DNA of 64,000 nt from Crocinitomicaceae bacterium. GTDB lineage: Bacteria > Bacteroidota > Bacteroidia > Flavobacteriales_D > Crocinitomicaceae. Both the position numbers and the translations under genes were made by a program. Under the pieces are notes generated by a model. The model was not told where the DNA came from. It saw only the letters and a list, made by a program, of their open reading frames with translations, and made no database searches. Below are positions 53,933 to 63,427 of this stretch, piece after piece (position 1 is the stretch's first letter; each line of letters begins with the position of its first letter). Location: assembly GCA_014762645.1 (NCBI GenBank), contig JABURP010000022.1, positions 35,899-99,898 of the forward strand. Reading direction: 5' to 3'.

Positions 53933-56200
53933 TTACTTTATTTGCGCGTCCACAACCGCTACTTTCACCATGTTTTGAATTTCTCTTCCGGAACTACCAA
54001 GTTGTAGTACGTGAATTGATTTGTTCATCCCGACCAAAATTGGTCCAATTGCTTCAACTTCTTCTAACATTTCCTGTAGGAGTTTGTAAGCAATATTTCC
54101 GGCTGCCAGGTTCGGGAAGATCAATGTATTTACTTGTTTGTTCACCAACTGAGAAAAACTAAACTTATCCATGAGTAAATCATTGTTCAGTGCAAAATTG
54201 GCTTGAATTTCACCATCCACAATTTTATTTGGGTATTTTTCGTGTAGGATTTTAACCGCTTTGGCCATTTTCTCTGCATCTTTTCCCTTTGCTGAACCAA
54301 AATTCGAGTACGAAAGTAAGGCAATTCTGGGATGGATATTTAAGCGGCGTACTTTCTTAGCTACCAGCAGAGTGATCTCGACAATTTCTTCTGCAGTTGG
54401 ATCAATGTTTACGGTTGTATCTGCCAAAATGAGCGGGCCGCGTTTGGTCATGAGCACGTACATTCCAGCTACCTTTTCTACGCCTTCCTGTGTTCCTACA
54501 ACACTTAATGCAGGTCGTACAACATCTCTGTAATTTCTGGTGATCCCCGAGATCATTGCATCTGCCTCTCCCAGTTCAACCATCATTGAACCGAAGTAGT
54601 TTCTTTCCCGCATGATCTTTTCGGCTTCGTATAAGGTGTATCCTTTCCGTTGTCTCTTTTTAAAGAATGCTTCACCAAACTCCTTCCTCTTCTTCTTCTG
54701 TCCTTCATCCTTTGGGTCTATAATCTCAGCATCATCCAATTCAAGATCATTTTCCTTAATGAGTTTTTCAATCTTTTTCTTTCGACCTAATAGAATTGGA
54801 ATTGCATATCCTTCTTCTTTAGCGGCTTGTGCTGCTTTTAAGATTTGAAAATTATCTGCCTCAGCAAACACAACTCTTTGAGGGTTCTTTAGTGCTTTTT
54901 CGGTTAATGTAGCTACTACTTTATTATCAAGGCCTAAACGTCTTTTCAATTGTTGTTCGTAGGCATCCCAATCTTTGATCTTATGTCCCGCAACACCGGA
55001 TTTTATTGCCGCTTTTGCCACAGCAGGAGAAACTGCAGTGATCAATCTTGAATCCAATGGTTTAGGGATAATCTGATCTTTACCAAAACTGATATTCTTT
55101 TCGCCATACGCTTCGATAACTTCATCAGGCACTTGTTCTTTTGCCAGGTTGGCAATAGCGTGAACGGCAGCCAACTTCATCTCCTCATTAATTGCGGTGG
55201 CTCTTACATCCAGTGCCCCTCTGAAGATAAACGGAAAACCAAGCACATTATTCACCTGATTTGGGTTGTCTGATCTACCCGTAGCCATGATGATATCTTC
55301 CCTTACAGAAGTCGCATCCTCATAAGAAATTTCGGGCTCAGGATTGGCAAGAGCAAACACAATGGGGTTTTTTGGCATGGATTTCACCATCTCTTTACTT
55401 ACTAATCCACCTTTGGAAAGTCCCAGAAAAACATCTGCATTTTTCATTACCTGCTTCAATGACTGGTCCTTTTCATGGACAGCAAAGAATGACTTATGCT
55501 CATCCAAATCTTGCCGTTCCTTGGACAACAGACCTTTTGAATCAAACATGAAAATATTTTTCTTTTTAGCGCCAAGGGCCAAATAGAGTTTACAACAAGA
55601 AAACGCTGCTGCACCTGCGCCAACAACAACAATCTTGATTTTTTTAATGTCTTTTTTAGCTAGTTCGAGGGCGTTGATCAAAGCGGCAGAGGAGATAATC
55701 GCCGTACCGTGTTGATCGTCATGCATAATTGGGATATCCAATTCTTCTTTGAGTCTTCTTTCTATTTCAAAGGCTTCCGGAGCTTTTATATCTTCAAGAT
55801 TAATTCCCCCAAAAGTGGGTGCGATTGCCTTTACGGTTGCGATAAACTGCTCTGGATCTGAAGCGTCTACTTCGATATCAAAGACATCAATATCAGCAAA
55901 AATCTTAAACAATAATCCCTTTCCTTCCATGACCGGTTTTGAAGCTTCCGGTCCAATATCACCCAATCCTAAAACTGCAGTTCCGTTAGAAATTACTGCA
56001 ACTAAATTACCCTTTGCGGTATACTTATATGCTTTAGATTTGTCTTCTGCTATTTCAAGACAAGGTTCAGCAACACCGGGTGAGTACGCCAGAGATAAGT
56101 CTCTTTGCGAACTGTACGGTTTCGTTGGAACAACTTCTATTTTTCCTGGCCTTCCGTTTGAATGGTAATCTAATGCGTATTGTTTGCGTATTTTAGCCAT
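53933..56200 (-). CDS. maeB: NADP-dependent malic enzyme with phosphotransacetylase-like domain
   Basis: The 755-residue protein converts malate to pyruvate and CO2 with NADP+ reduction. Residues about 1-425 are the malic enzyme part, with SLAYSPGVAEPC, NGTAVLGLGDIGP, MHDDQHGTAI, the Rossmann VVVGAGAAAFSCC and ALANPEPEI. Residues about 430-755 are a phosphotransacetylase-like domain (VVFAEADNFQILKAAQ, FGSMMVELGEADAMISG, SNFGSAKGKDAEKM), which in MaeB proteins senses acetyl-CoA instead of acting as an enzyme. Length fits the family. It heads the maeB-ruvA-sprA operon. TATCTTTA at 56226-56233 (minus strand) is a near-consensus -7 box. Confidence 0.96.
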   Translation of the reverse strand: MAKIRKQYALDYHSNGRPGKIEVVPTKPYSSQRDLSLAYSPGVAEPCLEIAEDKSKAYKYTAKGNLVAVISNGTAVLGLGDIGPEASKPVMEGKGLLFKIFADIDVFDIEVDASDPEQFIATVKAIAPTFGGINLEDIKAPEAFEIERRLKEELDIPIMHDDQHGTAIISSAALINALELAKKDIKKIKIVVVGAGAAAFSCCKLYLALGAKKKNIFMFDSKGLLSKERQDLDEHKSFFAVHEKDQSLKQVMKNADVFLGLSKGGLVSKEMVKSMPKNPIVFALANPEPEISYEDATSVREDIIMATGRSDNPNQVNNVLGFPFIFRGALDVRATAINEEMKLAAVHAIANLAKEQVPDEVIEAYGEKNISFGKDQIIPKPLDSRLITAVSPAVAKAAIKSGVAGHKIKDWDAYEQQLKRRLGLDNKVVATLTEKALKNPQRVVFAEADNFQILKAAQAAKEEGYAIPILLGRKKKIEKLIKENDLELDDAEIIDPKDEGQKKKRKEFGEAFFKKRQRKGYTLYEAEKIMRERNYFGSMMVELGEADAMISGITRNYRDVVRPALSVVGTQEGVEKVAGMYVLMTKRGPLILADTTVNIDPTAEEIVEITLLVAKKVRRLNIHPRIALLSYSNFGSAKGKDAEKMAKAVKILHEKYPNKIVDGEIQANFALNNDLLMDKFSFSQLVNKQVNTLIFPNLAAGNIAYKLLQEMLEEVEAIGPILVGMNKSIHVLQLGSSGREIQNMVKVAVVDAQIK

Positions 56201-56295
56201 GTTGAAGCCTTTAAATTAAGGGGCTAAAGATAAAAATTAAAGACGAACCGAGCCGAATTAATTATTTCATTATTTTTAAGCTTACTTTAAGTAAA

Positions 56296-57015
56296 ATGGG
56301 GAGAAACAAATCCAGGTTAGTAGTATTGTCCGGAGCGGGAATAAGTGCGGAAAGTGGACTTGGTACTTTTCGTGATAAAGGCGGGTTATGGGATCAATAT
56401 GACATTAATGAAGTCGCCACACCTGAAGCCTGGGAGCGGAACCCTGAACTTGTATTAGATTTCTACAATAAGCGACGTGAACTTGTGATAAAGGCAGAAC
56501 CCAACCCTGCTCATTTAGCATTAGCGGAGCTGGAAAAACACTATGATGTAAACATAGTTACCCAAAATATAGATGACCTTCATGAAAGGGCTGGATCAAA
56601 GAACATCCTACATCTACATGGGGAAATACTTAAAGCACAGTGTTCTTATGATCCGACTGAAGTTATTGATATTAATGGGGCACATTTAAAACTTGGTGAT
56701 CTCTCAAGTAATGGTTACCAATTACGCCCGCACGTAGTTTGGTTTGGTGAACCGGTTCCATTGATGTTTGATGCCGAGAAAATTGTTAGCGAAGCGGATA
56801 TTTTTGTTGTAGTGGGTACGTCATTGAATGTTTATCCAGCTGCTAACCTGCTTTATACTTGCAAGAAATTCTGTAAAAAATACATTGTAGATCTCAATGA
56901 ACTTTCAAATGTCAAATTCAACAATTTGACTCAATTTCAAGGCAAAGCAACTGAACGAGTACCAGAATTGGTAGATGAATTGATTAAGAATCCTATAATC
57001 CCCACTACATTATAA
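56296..57015 (+). CDS. cobB: sirtuin-type NAD-dependent protein deacylase
   Basis: The 239-residue protein removes acyl groups from lysines using NAD+. It has GAGISAESGLGTFRD, VTQNIDDLHERAG, the catalytic His in HLHGEIL (His108), and VVGTSLNVYPAANLL. Tyr57 and Arg60 in FYNKRREL form the Y-x-x-R motif of class III sirtuins, which prefer succinyl or malonyl groups. The zinc-binding part is reduced: only one Cys (KAQCSYDP) stands where four normally occur, so a structural zinc is unlikely. It is divergent from maeB and convergent with the small type A gene, with a strong terminator between. Confidence 0.93.
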   Translation: MGRNKSRLVVLSGAGISAESGLGTFRDKGGLWDQYDINEVATPEAWERNPELVLDFYNKRRELVIKAEPNPAHLALAELEKHYDVNIVTQNIDDLHERAGSKNILHLHGEILKAQCSYDPTEVIDINGAHLKLGDLSSNGYQLRPHVVWFGEPVPLMFDAEKIVSEADIFVVVGTSLNVYPAANLLYTCKKFCKKYIVDLNELSNVKFNNLTQFQGKATERVPELVDELIKNPIIPTTL

Positions 57016-57096
57016 ATCGGTGATTAGTAAAGAGCAACTTAAAATCGATATACCTAATTCCCTTTTTTTAAATTAGGATTTCAAGAGTAAAAATGA

Positions 57097-57122
57097 GAAA
57101 ACCTCTCACGTGAGAGGTTTTC
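57097..57122. terminator. bidirectional terminator between cobB and the small type A gene
   Basis: A perfect 26 bp palindrome with core AACCTCTCACGTGAGAGGTT, flanked by A-rich and T-rich runs. It can end transcripts from both sides. Confidence 0.9.
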
Positions 57123-57147
57123 AATTCCAATAATGTGTTAAACTATA

Positions 57148-57855
57148 TTAATGCCTTACAATAATTTTTTTGGTTTCAATGATATCATCATTCGTTACAA
57201 TCGAGTAAAAATATACACCATTGTTCAATGATGCCAAACTCAATTTGTTGGTTCCATTAGTAAGTGTACTTTTCAGCACCTCTTCGCCAACTAAATTGTA
57301 AATGACAAGATTAAATGTCAAGCCTTCGTTTCCATTAAAATTAATGAAGAAGTTATCTGCAACCGGGTTTGGATAAGCTGTGAAAGAAACATCAACTTCT
57401 TCAATACCAACAGACGAATTAATTTGAATGGTCACGGAATCAATAATCTGATCACCGTTGTTTACATCTAATGCATAGTATTTGATTGTTGCAGTGCCAC
57501 CATCCGTAAAATTGTAAATTGGTTTAAAGAGTGTAGAATCACCTGCAACTACAGTAACTGGTGCCGGTGAAACCCAGTCCGTACCGCTACAACTATAACA
57601 TAAATTATCATCACAAAACTGATCTGTGAATGTTGCAGATTGGCTTTCAATAACACGCCTAAATTTATAACCCTGAGTAACGCCTGAGGTATTCAAACAA
57701 TGCATATAAAGCGTATACCCATAATAATCGACGTCTAAATTAATCGTTTGACCATTTTGGGAAATTTGCGGATCACTGTCGAGGTGAAACTCCACCTGAC
57801 CGAAAACGAATCCGCTAAAGAACATTGCTATTAATAAAAAGTATGTTTGTTTCAT
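57148..57855 (-). CDS. small secreted protein with T9SS type A sorting domain
   Basis: The 235-residue protein has a signal peptide (about 1-19, FVFGQ). A compact beta domain (about 20-145) contains a cluster of cysteines (QFCDDNLCYSCSG). The C-terminal type A signal (about 152-235) begins FTAYPNPVADNFFINF, includes YNLVGEEVLKST, and ends TKKIIVRH. The cargo domain is not recognised. It is the smallest T9SS cargo in the window. Its upstream region has a canonical TTG-N20-TATATTTG promoter and its end a perfect palindromic terminator, so it is monocistronic. Confidence 0.87.
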   Translation of the reverse strand: MKQTYFLLIAMFFSGFVFGQVEFHLDSDPQISQNGQTINLDVDYYGYTLYMHCLNTSGVTQGYKFRRVIESQSATFTDQFCDDNLCYSCSGTDWVSPAPVTVVAGDSTLFKPIYNFTDGGTATIKYYALDVNNGDQIIDSVTIQINSSVGIEEVDVSFTAYPNPVADNFFINFNGNEGLTFNLVIYNLVGEEVLKSTLTNGTNKLSLASLNNGVYFYSIVTNDDIIETKKIIVRH

Positions 57856-57886
57856 GTGAGAACAATATTAGTTTTGGTGTAATACT

Positions 57887-57917
57887 CAAATATACACAAT
57901 TATCGTGCAATTCTCAA
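57887..57917 (-). promoter_or_regulatory. canonical promoter of the small type A gene
   Basis: On the minus strand TTG (57917-57915), a 20 bp spacer and TATATTTG (57894-57887) match the Bacteroidota -33/-7 consensus. The leader is about 25-30 bases. Confidence 0.7.
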
Positions 57918-58005
57918 TTCAAAGCGTTCAACAACTAGATTTTAACAATCTATAGGAATCCAATTATTAAAAAAACAACCACTTCTCATGAATCACCTTA
58001 ATGCG

Positions 58006-58013
58006 TATGTTTG
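58006..58013 (+). promoter_or_regulatory. -7 promoter element for the Omp28/type A gene
   Basis: TATGTTTG matches TAnnTTTG. It lies 55 bp before the ATG at 58069. At N20 spacing upstream the sequence is TTC, one base off TTG. Confidence 0.45.
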
Positions 58014-58068
58014 TTTTCTGCCGTGTGGCGGAAAATTTAAAACGTAATTGATAATTAATTAAAGCATT

Positions 58069-59967
58069 ATGAAAAAATTATTACTTTCTGCGGGTGCCTT
58101 CGCCTTAGCTATATCGGCAGGGGCACAGACGTATTTTTCGGATGATTTCTCTTCCGGAAACTTAAACAACTGGACCTTAACGGACAGTGACGGTGATGGA
58201 GAAGAATGGTACATTGCCAATTTTAATGATGGCGTTCAAGATGAACATGCAACTTCTGCATCATGGACGTCTGGTTCAGGAGCATTAAACCCCGATAACT
58301 GGATGGTTGCAGGACCTTTTGATTTGTCAACAGCAACTACGGTTACAATGACCTGGAAAGTTTATGCACAGGATCAGTCCTGGGCTGATGAGTACTATTC
58401 CGCTTATGCCGGGACTTCAAGTAGCCCTGCTACATTAGCGTCTTCGCCGGTAAGTTTCTCTGAAACAGTAGGAACTTCTGCGGCTTATATGGATAGATCT
58501 CTTGATTTATCTAGCCTTGCCGGTCAGTCTGCCGTTTACATTGCATTCAGACACCACAACTGTACAGACTGGTTTAGAATTAATATTGATGATGTAGTTG
58601 TTAAAGAAGTACAGCCTGATGATGCAGCTGTATCTGCGCTTTCAATTGCTCCAATCGTTGTAGCAGGTAATGTTAATATTACTGGTACAGTTACAAACGA
58701 AGGTTCAAACACGATTAATTCCTTTGATCTTTCATGGGATGATGGTTCAGGACCATACACACAAACTATTACACAAACAATTGCACCAGGTGGTACTTAC
58801 AACTTTACACACGGCACACAACTTGCTGCTGCTGTAGGAAATCAATATAACATTGATGTATGTGTTACTTTAGCTGGAGACGGTAACAACACTAACGACT
58901 GCATGTCAACTTCTGTAGGTGTTGTTTCTTCTGTTCCGACAAAGAGAACTGTTGGGGAAGAAAAAACAGGAACATGGTGTGGATGGTGTCCAAGAGGTGC
59001 AGTTGCACTTGCAGGAATGGAATCTACACCTGAGTTTATTGGAGTAGCAGTTCACAACGGTGACCCAATGGTGGTTTCATCATACGACGGAAACATTGAC
59101 ACTTATGTACCTGGAGGATACCCTGGTGGAGGTGTTGACCGCGTTGAAGTTGGTGATCCTTCAAACTTCTCAACTATGCATGCTGCACGTGTGAATGAAG
59201 TTGCACCAGCGAATGTATCTGTATCTGCCGTTCAAAACGGATCCAACATGGAAGTAACCGTAACTGCAAACTGGGTTATGACTGCATCAGGAGTAAACTA
59301 CAGATTAGGTGCTATCATTACAGAAGATGACGTAATAGGAACAGGGGCTAGCTGGAACCAGGTGAACTATTATGATGGTGGTGGATCAGGTAACTTAATT
59401 GACCCGGTTTCAGGATTTGCTTGGCATACTGCAGGAGACCCTGTTAGCCCAGCAGACTTTGGTGGATACGATCACGTGGCAAGAGCCTTAGGTAATAACC
59501 AAATTATGGGAGATGCCGGTTCTGTTCCTGCAAGTATCACTGATGGAACATCAACTTCTTATACCTATACAATTCCAGTTGGATCAAATTGGGAATTAGG
59601 AAAATGTCACTTTATTGGGATTTTGGTTGACGCTTCAACCGGAGAAATCCTTAATGCTGCTTCAACTTCAAACTATACTAGCAACAATTCTGGTATTAAC
59701 GAAGCTGAAATGAACAGCTCACTATCTATCTACCCTAACCCGGTAAATGATATTGCAAATATTAAAGTGACAATTGAAGAAGCTGCTGATGTTCAGATTG
59801 AGGTGATTAACGCACTTGGACAGGTAGTTTATTCAACAGCTACTAACAACCTACCTGCTGGAGAATACTTCTACAAAGTAGATGTTGCAGATTTTGCTGC
59901 TGGAATTTATACTGTAAGATCAACTGTAAATGGTGTTTCTCAAACATCAAAACTGTCTGTACAGTAA
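58069..59967 (+). CDS. Omp28-related secreted protein with T9SS type A sorting domain
   Basis: The 632-residue protein has a signal peptide (about 1-19, SAGAQ) and a choice-of-anchor J domain (about 22-183) with FSDDFSSGNLNNWTL, NPDNWMVAGPFDL and FRINIDDVVV. A CARDB-like beta domain spans about 185-285. An Omp28-like thioredoxin-fold domain (about 295-530) carries the CxxC motif GTWCGWCPRGAVAL (Cys304, Cys307). The type A signal (about 548-632) begins LSIYPNPVNDIANIKV and ends TSKLSVQ. It is exported to the surface with a redox-type motif, which is unusual for a T9SS cargo. It is followed by a terminator and then by TlpA, DUF6029 and a second Omp28 protein on the same strand. Confidence 0.9.
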   Translation: MKKLLLSAGAFALAISAGAQTYFSDDFSSGNLNNWTLTDSDGDGEEWYIANFNDGVQDEHATSASWTSGSGALNPDNWMVAGPFDLSTATTVTMTWKVYAQDQSWADEYYSAYAGTSSSPATLASSPVSFSETVGTSAAYMDRSLDLSSLAGQSAVYIAFRHHNCTDWFRINIDDVVVKEVQPDDAAVSALSIAPIVVAGNVNITGTVTNEGSNTINSFDLSWDDGSGPYTQTITQTIAPGGTYNFTHGTQLAAAVGNQYNIDVCVTLAGDGNNTNDCMSTSVGVVSSVPTKRTVGEEKTGTWCGWCPRGAVALAGMESTPEFIGVAVHNGDPMVVSSYDGNIDTYVPGGYPGGGVDRVEVGDPSNFSTMHAARVNEVAPANVSVSAVQNGSNMEVTVTANWVMTASGVNYRLGAIITEDDVIGTGASWNQVNYYDGGGSGNLIDPVSGFAWHTAGDPVSPADFGGYDHVARALGNNQIMGDAGSVPASITDGTSTSYTYTIPVGSNWELGKCHFIGILVDASTGEILNAASTSNYTSNNSGINEAEMNSSLSIYPNPVNDIANIKVTIEEAADVQIEVINALGQVVYSTATNNLPAGEYFYKVDVADFAAGIYTVRSTVNGVSQTSKLSVQ

Positions 59968-60010
59968 GTAATAATTGAAATAGATTCTTGCTCCTACTGA
60001 GCAAAGAAAT

Positions 60011-60042
60011 AACCCCGGCAATTGCGTCGGGGTTGTTTTTTT
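60011..60042 (+). terminator. terminator after the Omp28/type A gene
   Basis: AACCCCG and CGGGGTT form a GC-rich stem around a 10-base loop, followed by a T-rich run. It separates this gene from the TlpA gene. Confidence 0.88.
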
Positions 60043-60226
60043 ACAAGAAATCAATAATATATTTTGTTTCTTTTTGTTATCCAGGCGTTTAGCTTTCTGG
60101 TTACCTATTTAGGAGTTCAAGGATAATTAGTGAATAACCTTTTTGAGAGAATCAAATTGCATTATCTTTACGAAACGACTGAAATTGGTCTGCTTTTTGT
60201 AAAGAATTAGGAAAATTAAAACAGGT

Positions 60227-60736
60227 ATGAAAAAAATTATATTCCTCCTCCCAATAGCATCTTTAATGTTTTTTGCTTTCACGCAAGATGATGATAAAAA
60301 AGGGAAAAAAGTCCCAAATGTGAGCATAAAAGATGTTGACGGAAATCCTATCAACACTGGTGAATTATCAAATGACGGTAATCCAATAGTTATAAGTTTT
60401 TGGGCAACATGGTGCAAACCTTGTAACCTGGAATTAGATAATATCATGGATCAGTATGAAGATTGGCAAGATGAAACCGGAGTTAAACTGGTAGCCGTTT
60501 CTATTGATGACCAGCGTAACGTAAATAAAGTACGACCATTCGTAGACGCAAAAGGGTGGGAATATGATATTTGGTTGGACCCGAATGGTGATTTCAAGCG
60601 AGCACTTGGTGTGAATAATGTACCTCATACTTTTTTGGTAGACGGTAACCGGAATATTGTTTATTCACACAACGGTTACAACCCGGGTGATGAAGACGAA
60701 TTGTACGATCATATCCTGGAAGAGTCTGCAAAATAA
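60227..60736 (+). CDS. TlpA-family thiol-disulfide oxidoreductase
   Basis: The 169-residue exported protein has a signal sequence (about 1-19, FAFTQDDD) and one thioredoxin-like domain. Seen: the active-site SFWATWCKPCNLEL (Cys63, Cys66), VAVSIDD, and the cis-Pro loop NNVPHTFLVDGNRNIVY. TlpA/ResA-type proteins reduce disulfides outside the cytoplasm, for example in cytochrome c maturation. A basic lysine patch (DDDKKGKKVP) follows the signal. It is 29 bp before the DUF6029 gene and likely co-transcribed with it and the following Omp28 lipoprotein. The target is probably a neighbour with cysteines, which is inference. Confidence 0.93.
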   Translation: MKKIIFLLPIASLMFFAFTQDDDKKGKKVPNVSIKDVDGNPINTGELSNDGNPIVISFWATWCKPCNLELDNIMDQYEDWQDETGVKLVAVSIDDQRNVNKVRPFVDAKGWEYDIWLDPNGDFKRALGVNNVPHTFLVDGNRNIVYSHNGYNPGDEDELYDHILEESAK

Positions 60737-60765
60737 ACTTAGTATCCAAAATCCATTTTTAGTCC

Positions 60766-62436
60766 ATGAAGAAACTGATTCTTCCTCTACTCTTATTGTC
60801 AACGGTTGCACAAGCACAGCTTATGGGACCCAATGTTTCAGGTAATGTAGAAACAACCTTTCAATACCTCAATGAGGATACGCTTATTGGTGCGCAACAG
60901 CCTCTTGAAAAAACCGTTTTAAACTCTTATGCACTAGTGAACTACACCTACAAGGGGTTTAAGGCAGGTGTTCGAATTGAATCCTATTTACCGCACATCC
61001 TTGGTTATCCTGATCGATTTTCAGGAACAGGTTTAGGCTATCGTTATGTAGGGTATAAACATGAAAAGGTAGAAATCACTGCAGGAAATTTTTATGAGCA
61101 ATTCGGATCAGGTATGATCTTACGATCCTATGAGCAGCGACAATTAGGAATTGACAATGCCATGGATGGTATAAACGTTAAATTAACGCCAACACCTGGT
61201 CTGACCATTAAAGGAGTTTACGGAAAAATGCGCTATCAATTTGACAGTGGTCTTGAAAATTCTGCAGGACTTGTAAGAGGTGTTGACGCAGAAATAGATT
61301 TCGCCAGTTTTTATGGATTACTTGACTCTTCTAAATTCAAATTGACAATAGGTGGTAGCTTCGTTAGTAAGTATCAAACAAATGTTCATCCCAACTATTA
61401 TATGCCGAAAAACGTTGGTGCTTATGGAGGTAGAGTTGATATGAGGTATTCACGATTTTTCTTCAGTGCCGAACACATAATTAAAGAAAATGACCCGTCC
61501 ATGGACAATGGCTACATCTTTAACAATGGTCACGGTACATTTCTAAATCTAGGTTATTCACAAAAAGGCTTAGGAATTATAGTTCAAGCCAAATCAATAG
61601 ATAACATGAGTTATCGCGTAAATCCTGATCTGGCACTGACGGATTTACAAATCAATTTTTTACCTGCGACAACACGTACACACACCTATAATCTTGCTGC
61701 CACTTTATATCCTTATGCCACTCAGCCTGTTGGTGAAGTTGCTTTTCAAGCAGATGTATTCTATAAGATTCCTAAGAAAACTACACTTGGTGGAAAGTAC
61801 GGCACCCTGATTGCTGTAAATTTTGCCACTGCTTATCGTCCGGTAAGGCATACTTCGGACATCAATCCGCAAGACTCAACACGCGTTACCTATAAATCCA
61901 AATTATTTGACAAGAGTGACAGCCTTTATTATCGTGATTTCAATATTGAGATCAAACGAAAAATCAATAAACAATGGAAAGTAGGAGTAAAATATTTCCA
62001 CTTTGACTTTAATAATGACGTAAATGTCGTTTCAAAAGGAGCAAAGGGAATCATCAACGCAGAGATTGGTGTGATTGATATGCAGTATAAAATCAACAGA
62101 AAGCATTCACTGAGATGGGAACTACAAGGGCTATGGACACACAAGGATAAAAAAACCGGCAAACCTCAGGACAAAGGTCATTGGGCGACATTATTGATAG
62201 AATACAACATCTCCCCGAATTTTTTCTTTGCTGTTATGGATCAATGGAATTATGGAAATCCTGTTAAGTCGCAACAATTACATTATGTCATTGGGTCAGC
62301 CGGATATACATTTGGTGCAAGCCGAATAATGTTAACCTATGGTAGACAAAGAGAAGGTATATTCTGTATTGGAGGAGTATGCAGACCTGTTCCGGCTACA
62401 AATGGATTAACCGTTTCTTTCACTTCAAGTTTTTAG
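60766..62436 (+). CDS. DUF6029 family outer-membrane beta-barrel protein
   Basis: The 556-residue protein has a signal peptide (about 1-18, VAQAQ) and a long series of amphipathic beta strands typical of an outer-membrane barrel. Family-like sequence: ETTFQYLNEDTLIGA, ESYLPHILGYPDRFSGTGLGYRY, EQFGSGMILRSYEQRQLGIDN and GINVKLTPTPGLTIKGVYG. It ends on an aromatic residue (SFTSSF), as most barrels do. Two cysteines near the end (FCIGGVCRPVP) could be substrates of the adjacent TlpA or Omp28 proteins. Function unknown. It is 4 bp before the Omp28 lipoprotein gene. Confidence 0.87.
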   Translation: MKKLILPLLLLSTVAQAQLMGPNVSGNVETTFQYLNEDTLIGAQQPLEKTVLNSYALVNYTYKGFKAGVRIESYLPHILGYPDRFSGTGLGYRYVGYKHEKVEITAGNFYEQFGSGMILRSYEQRQLGIDNAMDGINVKLTPTPGLTIKGVYGKMRYQFDSGLENSAGLVRGVDAEIDFASFYGLLDSSKFKLTIGGSFVSKYQTNVHPNYYMPKNVGAYGGRVDMRYSRFFFSAEHIIKENDPSMDNGYIFNNGHGTFLNLGYSQKGLGIIVQAKSIDNMSYRVNPDLALTDLQINFLPATTRTHTYNLAATLYPYATQPVGEVAFQADVFYKIPKKTTLGGKYGTLIAVNFATAYRPVRHTSDINPQDSTRVTYKSKLFDKSDSLYYRDFNIEIKRKINKQWKVGVKYFHFDFNNDVNVVSKGAKGIINAEIGVIDMQYKINRKHSLRWELQGLWTHKDKKTGKPQDKGHWATLLIEYNISPNFFFAVMDQWNYGNPVKSQQLHYVIGSAGYTFGASRIMLTYGRQREGIFCIGGVCRPVPATNGLTVSFTSSF

Positions 62437-62440
62437 AGCT

Positions 62441-63376
62441 ATGAATAAATCATTTAAAATATTTGGTTGGACACTGCTGATTTTGGCATTTTTTCAAACT
62501 TCTTGTGACAAGATTGAAAAACCAATTAAACCAGCGGTAGAACTGGATACAACTATTTATCCAGGTAACTGGGACGATTACCCGGAGCCCGTTTGGATGC
62601 AAAATGTCAACACCAACAGGAACTTGGTATTAGAAGATTATACCGGACACAAATGTCCGAACTGTCCGGATGCTGCAACTGAAGCACAAAACATTGAACT
62701 TGCAAACCCGAACAGAGTATTTGTTGCATCAATTCACGCAGCACCTGGTGGTGTATCAGCTTTTCAAGCGATTGCAGCAGATTGTGGGCAACCGAGCAAT
62801 CCAAATGATAAATACTGTACAAAACACTACTGTGATGAAAGTATAGCGTACGGTAATGCCTTTCAAAGTGGATTTGGTTTCTTTGCTAACCCAATGGGTA
62901 ATATAAGTAGGATTACTCCATCCGGTGAAAACATGTTTGAGCTTTACGGAAACTGGTCTTCACGCGTAACGAATGTACTTGCAGCAAATGACCTAAAAGT
63001 AAATATTCAGGCGCAAAGTAATTATTACTCTGCTGCAAATGGATTTTACTTACACACCGAAATTGAATTTTTAGAAGACCTTACAGGTAGTTATAGTACG
63101 GTTGTTTATTTGTTGGAAGAGAAGATTGTTGACTGGCAGGATGTAAACGGAACAGCCGATTCACTTTATGAACATCACAATGTTTTTGTTGGATGCATTG
63201 ATGGCCTTGCTTGGGGAAGATCCATTTCAGGTGGAACATCTACCGGTGATAAGACATACTTTGATTATTCTTATACGCTCCCTTCAGGAAAGGACAACAC
63301 TGATTATCATCTTTTAATCTATGTTTATGACGTCGCAACTTACGAAATACTACAAGTAATTAAGCACGAAATATAG
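62441..63376 (+). CDS. Omp28-related lipoprotein
   Basis: The 311-residue protein has a lipoprotein signal (FFQTSC followed by DK, Cys about 22). An Omp28 domain follows, with the redox-type CxxC in LEDYTGHKCPNCPDAATEA (Cys72, Cys75). It shows the thioredoxin-like VFVASIHAAPG strand and further cysteines (ADCGQ, YCTKHYCDE). The C-terminal half is beta-rich, ending LLIYVYDVATYEILQVIKHEI. Omp28 family members are surface lipoproteins of Bacteroidota without a proven function. It is 4 bp after the DUF6029 gene and followed by a strong terminator, closing the operon. Confidence 0.9.
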   Translation: MNKSFKIFGWTLLILAFFQTSCDKIEKPIKPAVELDTTIYPGNWDDYPEPVWMQNVNTNRNLVLEDYTGHKCPNCPDAATEAQNIELANPNRVFVASIHAAPGGVSAFQAIAADCGQPSNPNDKYCTKHYCDESIAYGNAFQSGFGFFANPMGNISRITPSGENMFELYGNWSSRVTNVLAANDLKVNIQAQSNYYSAANGFYLHTEIEFLEDLTGSYSTVVYLLEEKIVDWQDVNGTADSLYEHHNVFVGCIDGLAWGRSISGGTSTGDKTYFDYSYTLPSGKDNTDYHLLIYVYDVATYEILQVIKHEI

Positions 63377-63401
63377 ACTACAACTGAGTCAACAAATTTA
63401 T

Positions 63402-63427
63402 AGCGAGCAAAGTGCTCGCTTTTTTTG
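63402..63427 (+). terminator. terminator of the TlpA-DUF6029-Omp28 operon
   Basis: AGCGAGC and GCTCGCT form a 7 bp stem with a 5-base loop, followed by T7. Confidence 0.92.

Noticed and set aside
53797..54162. 121-codon plus-strand frame across the ruvA-maeB junction
   Set aside because: It lies antisense to two well-supported genes and has no family likeness.
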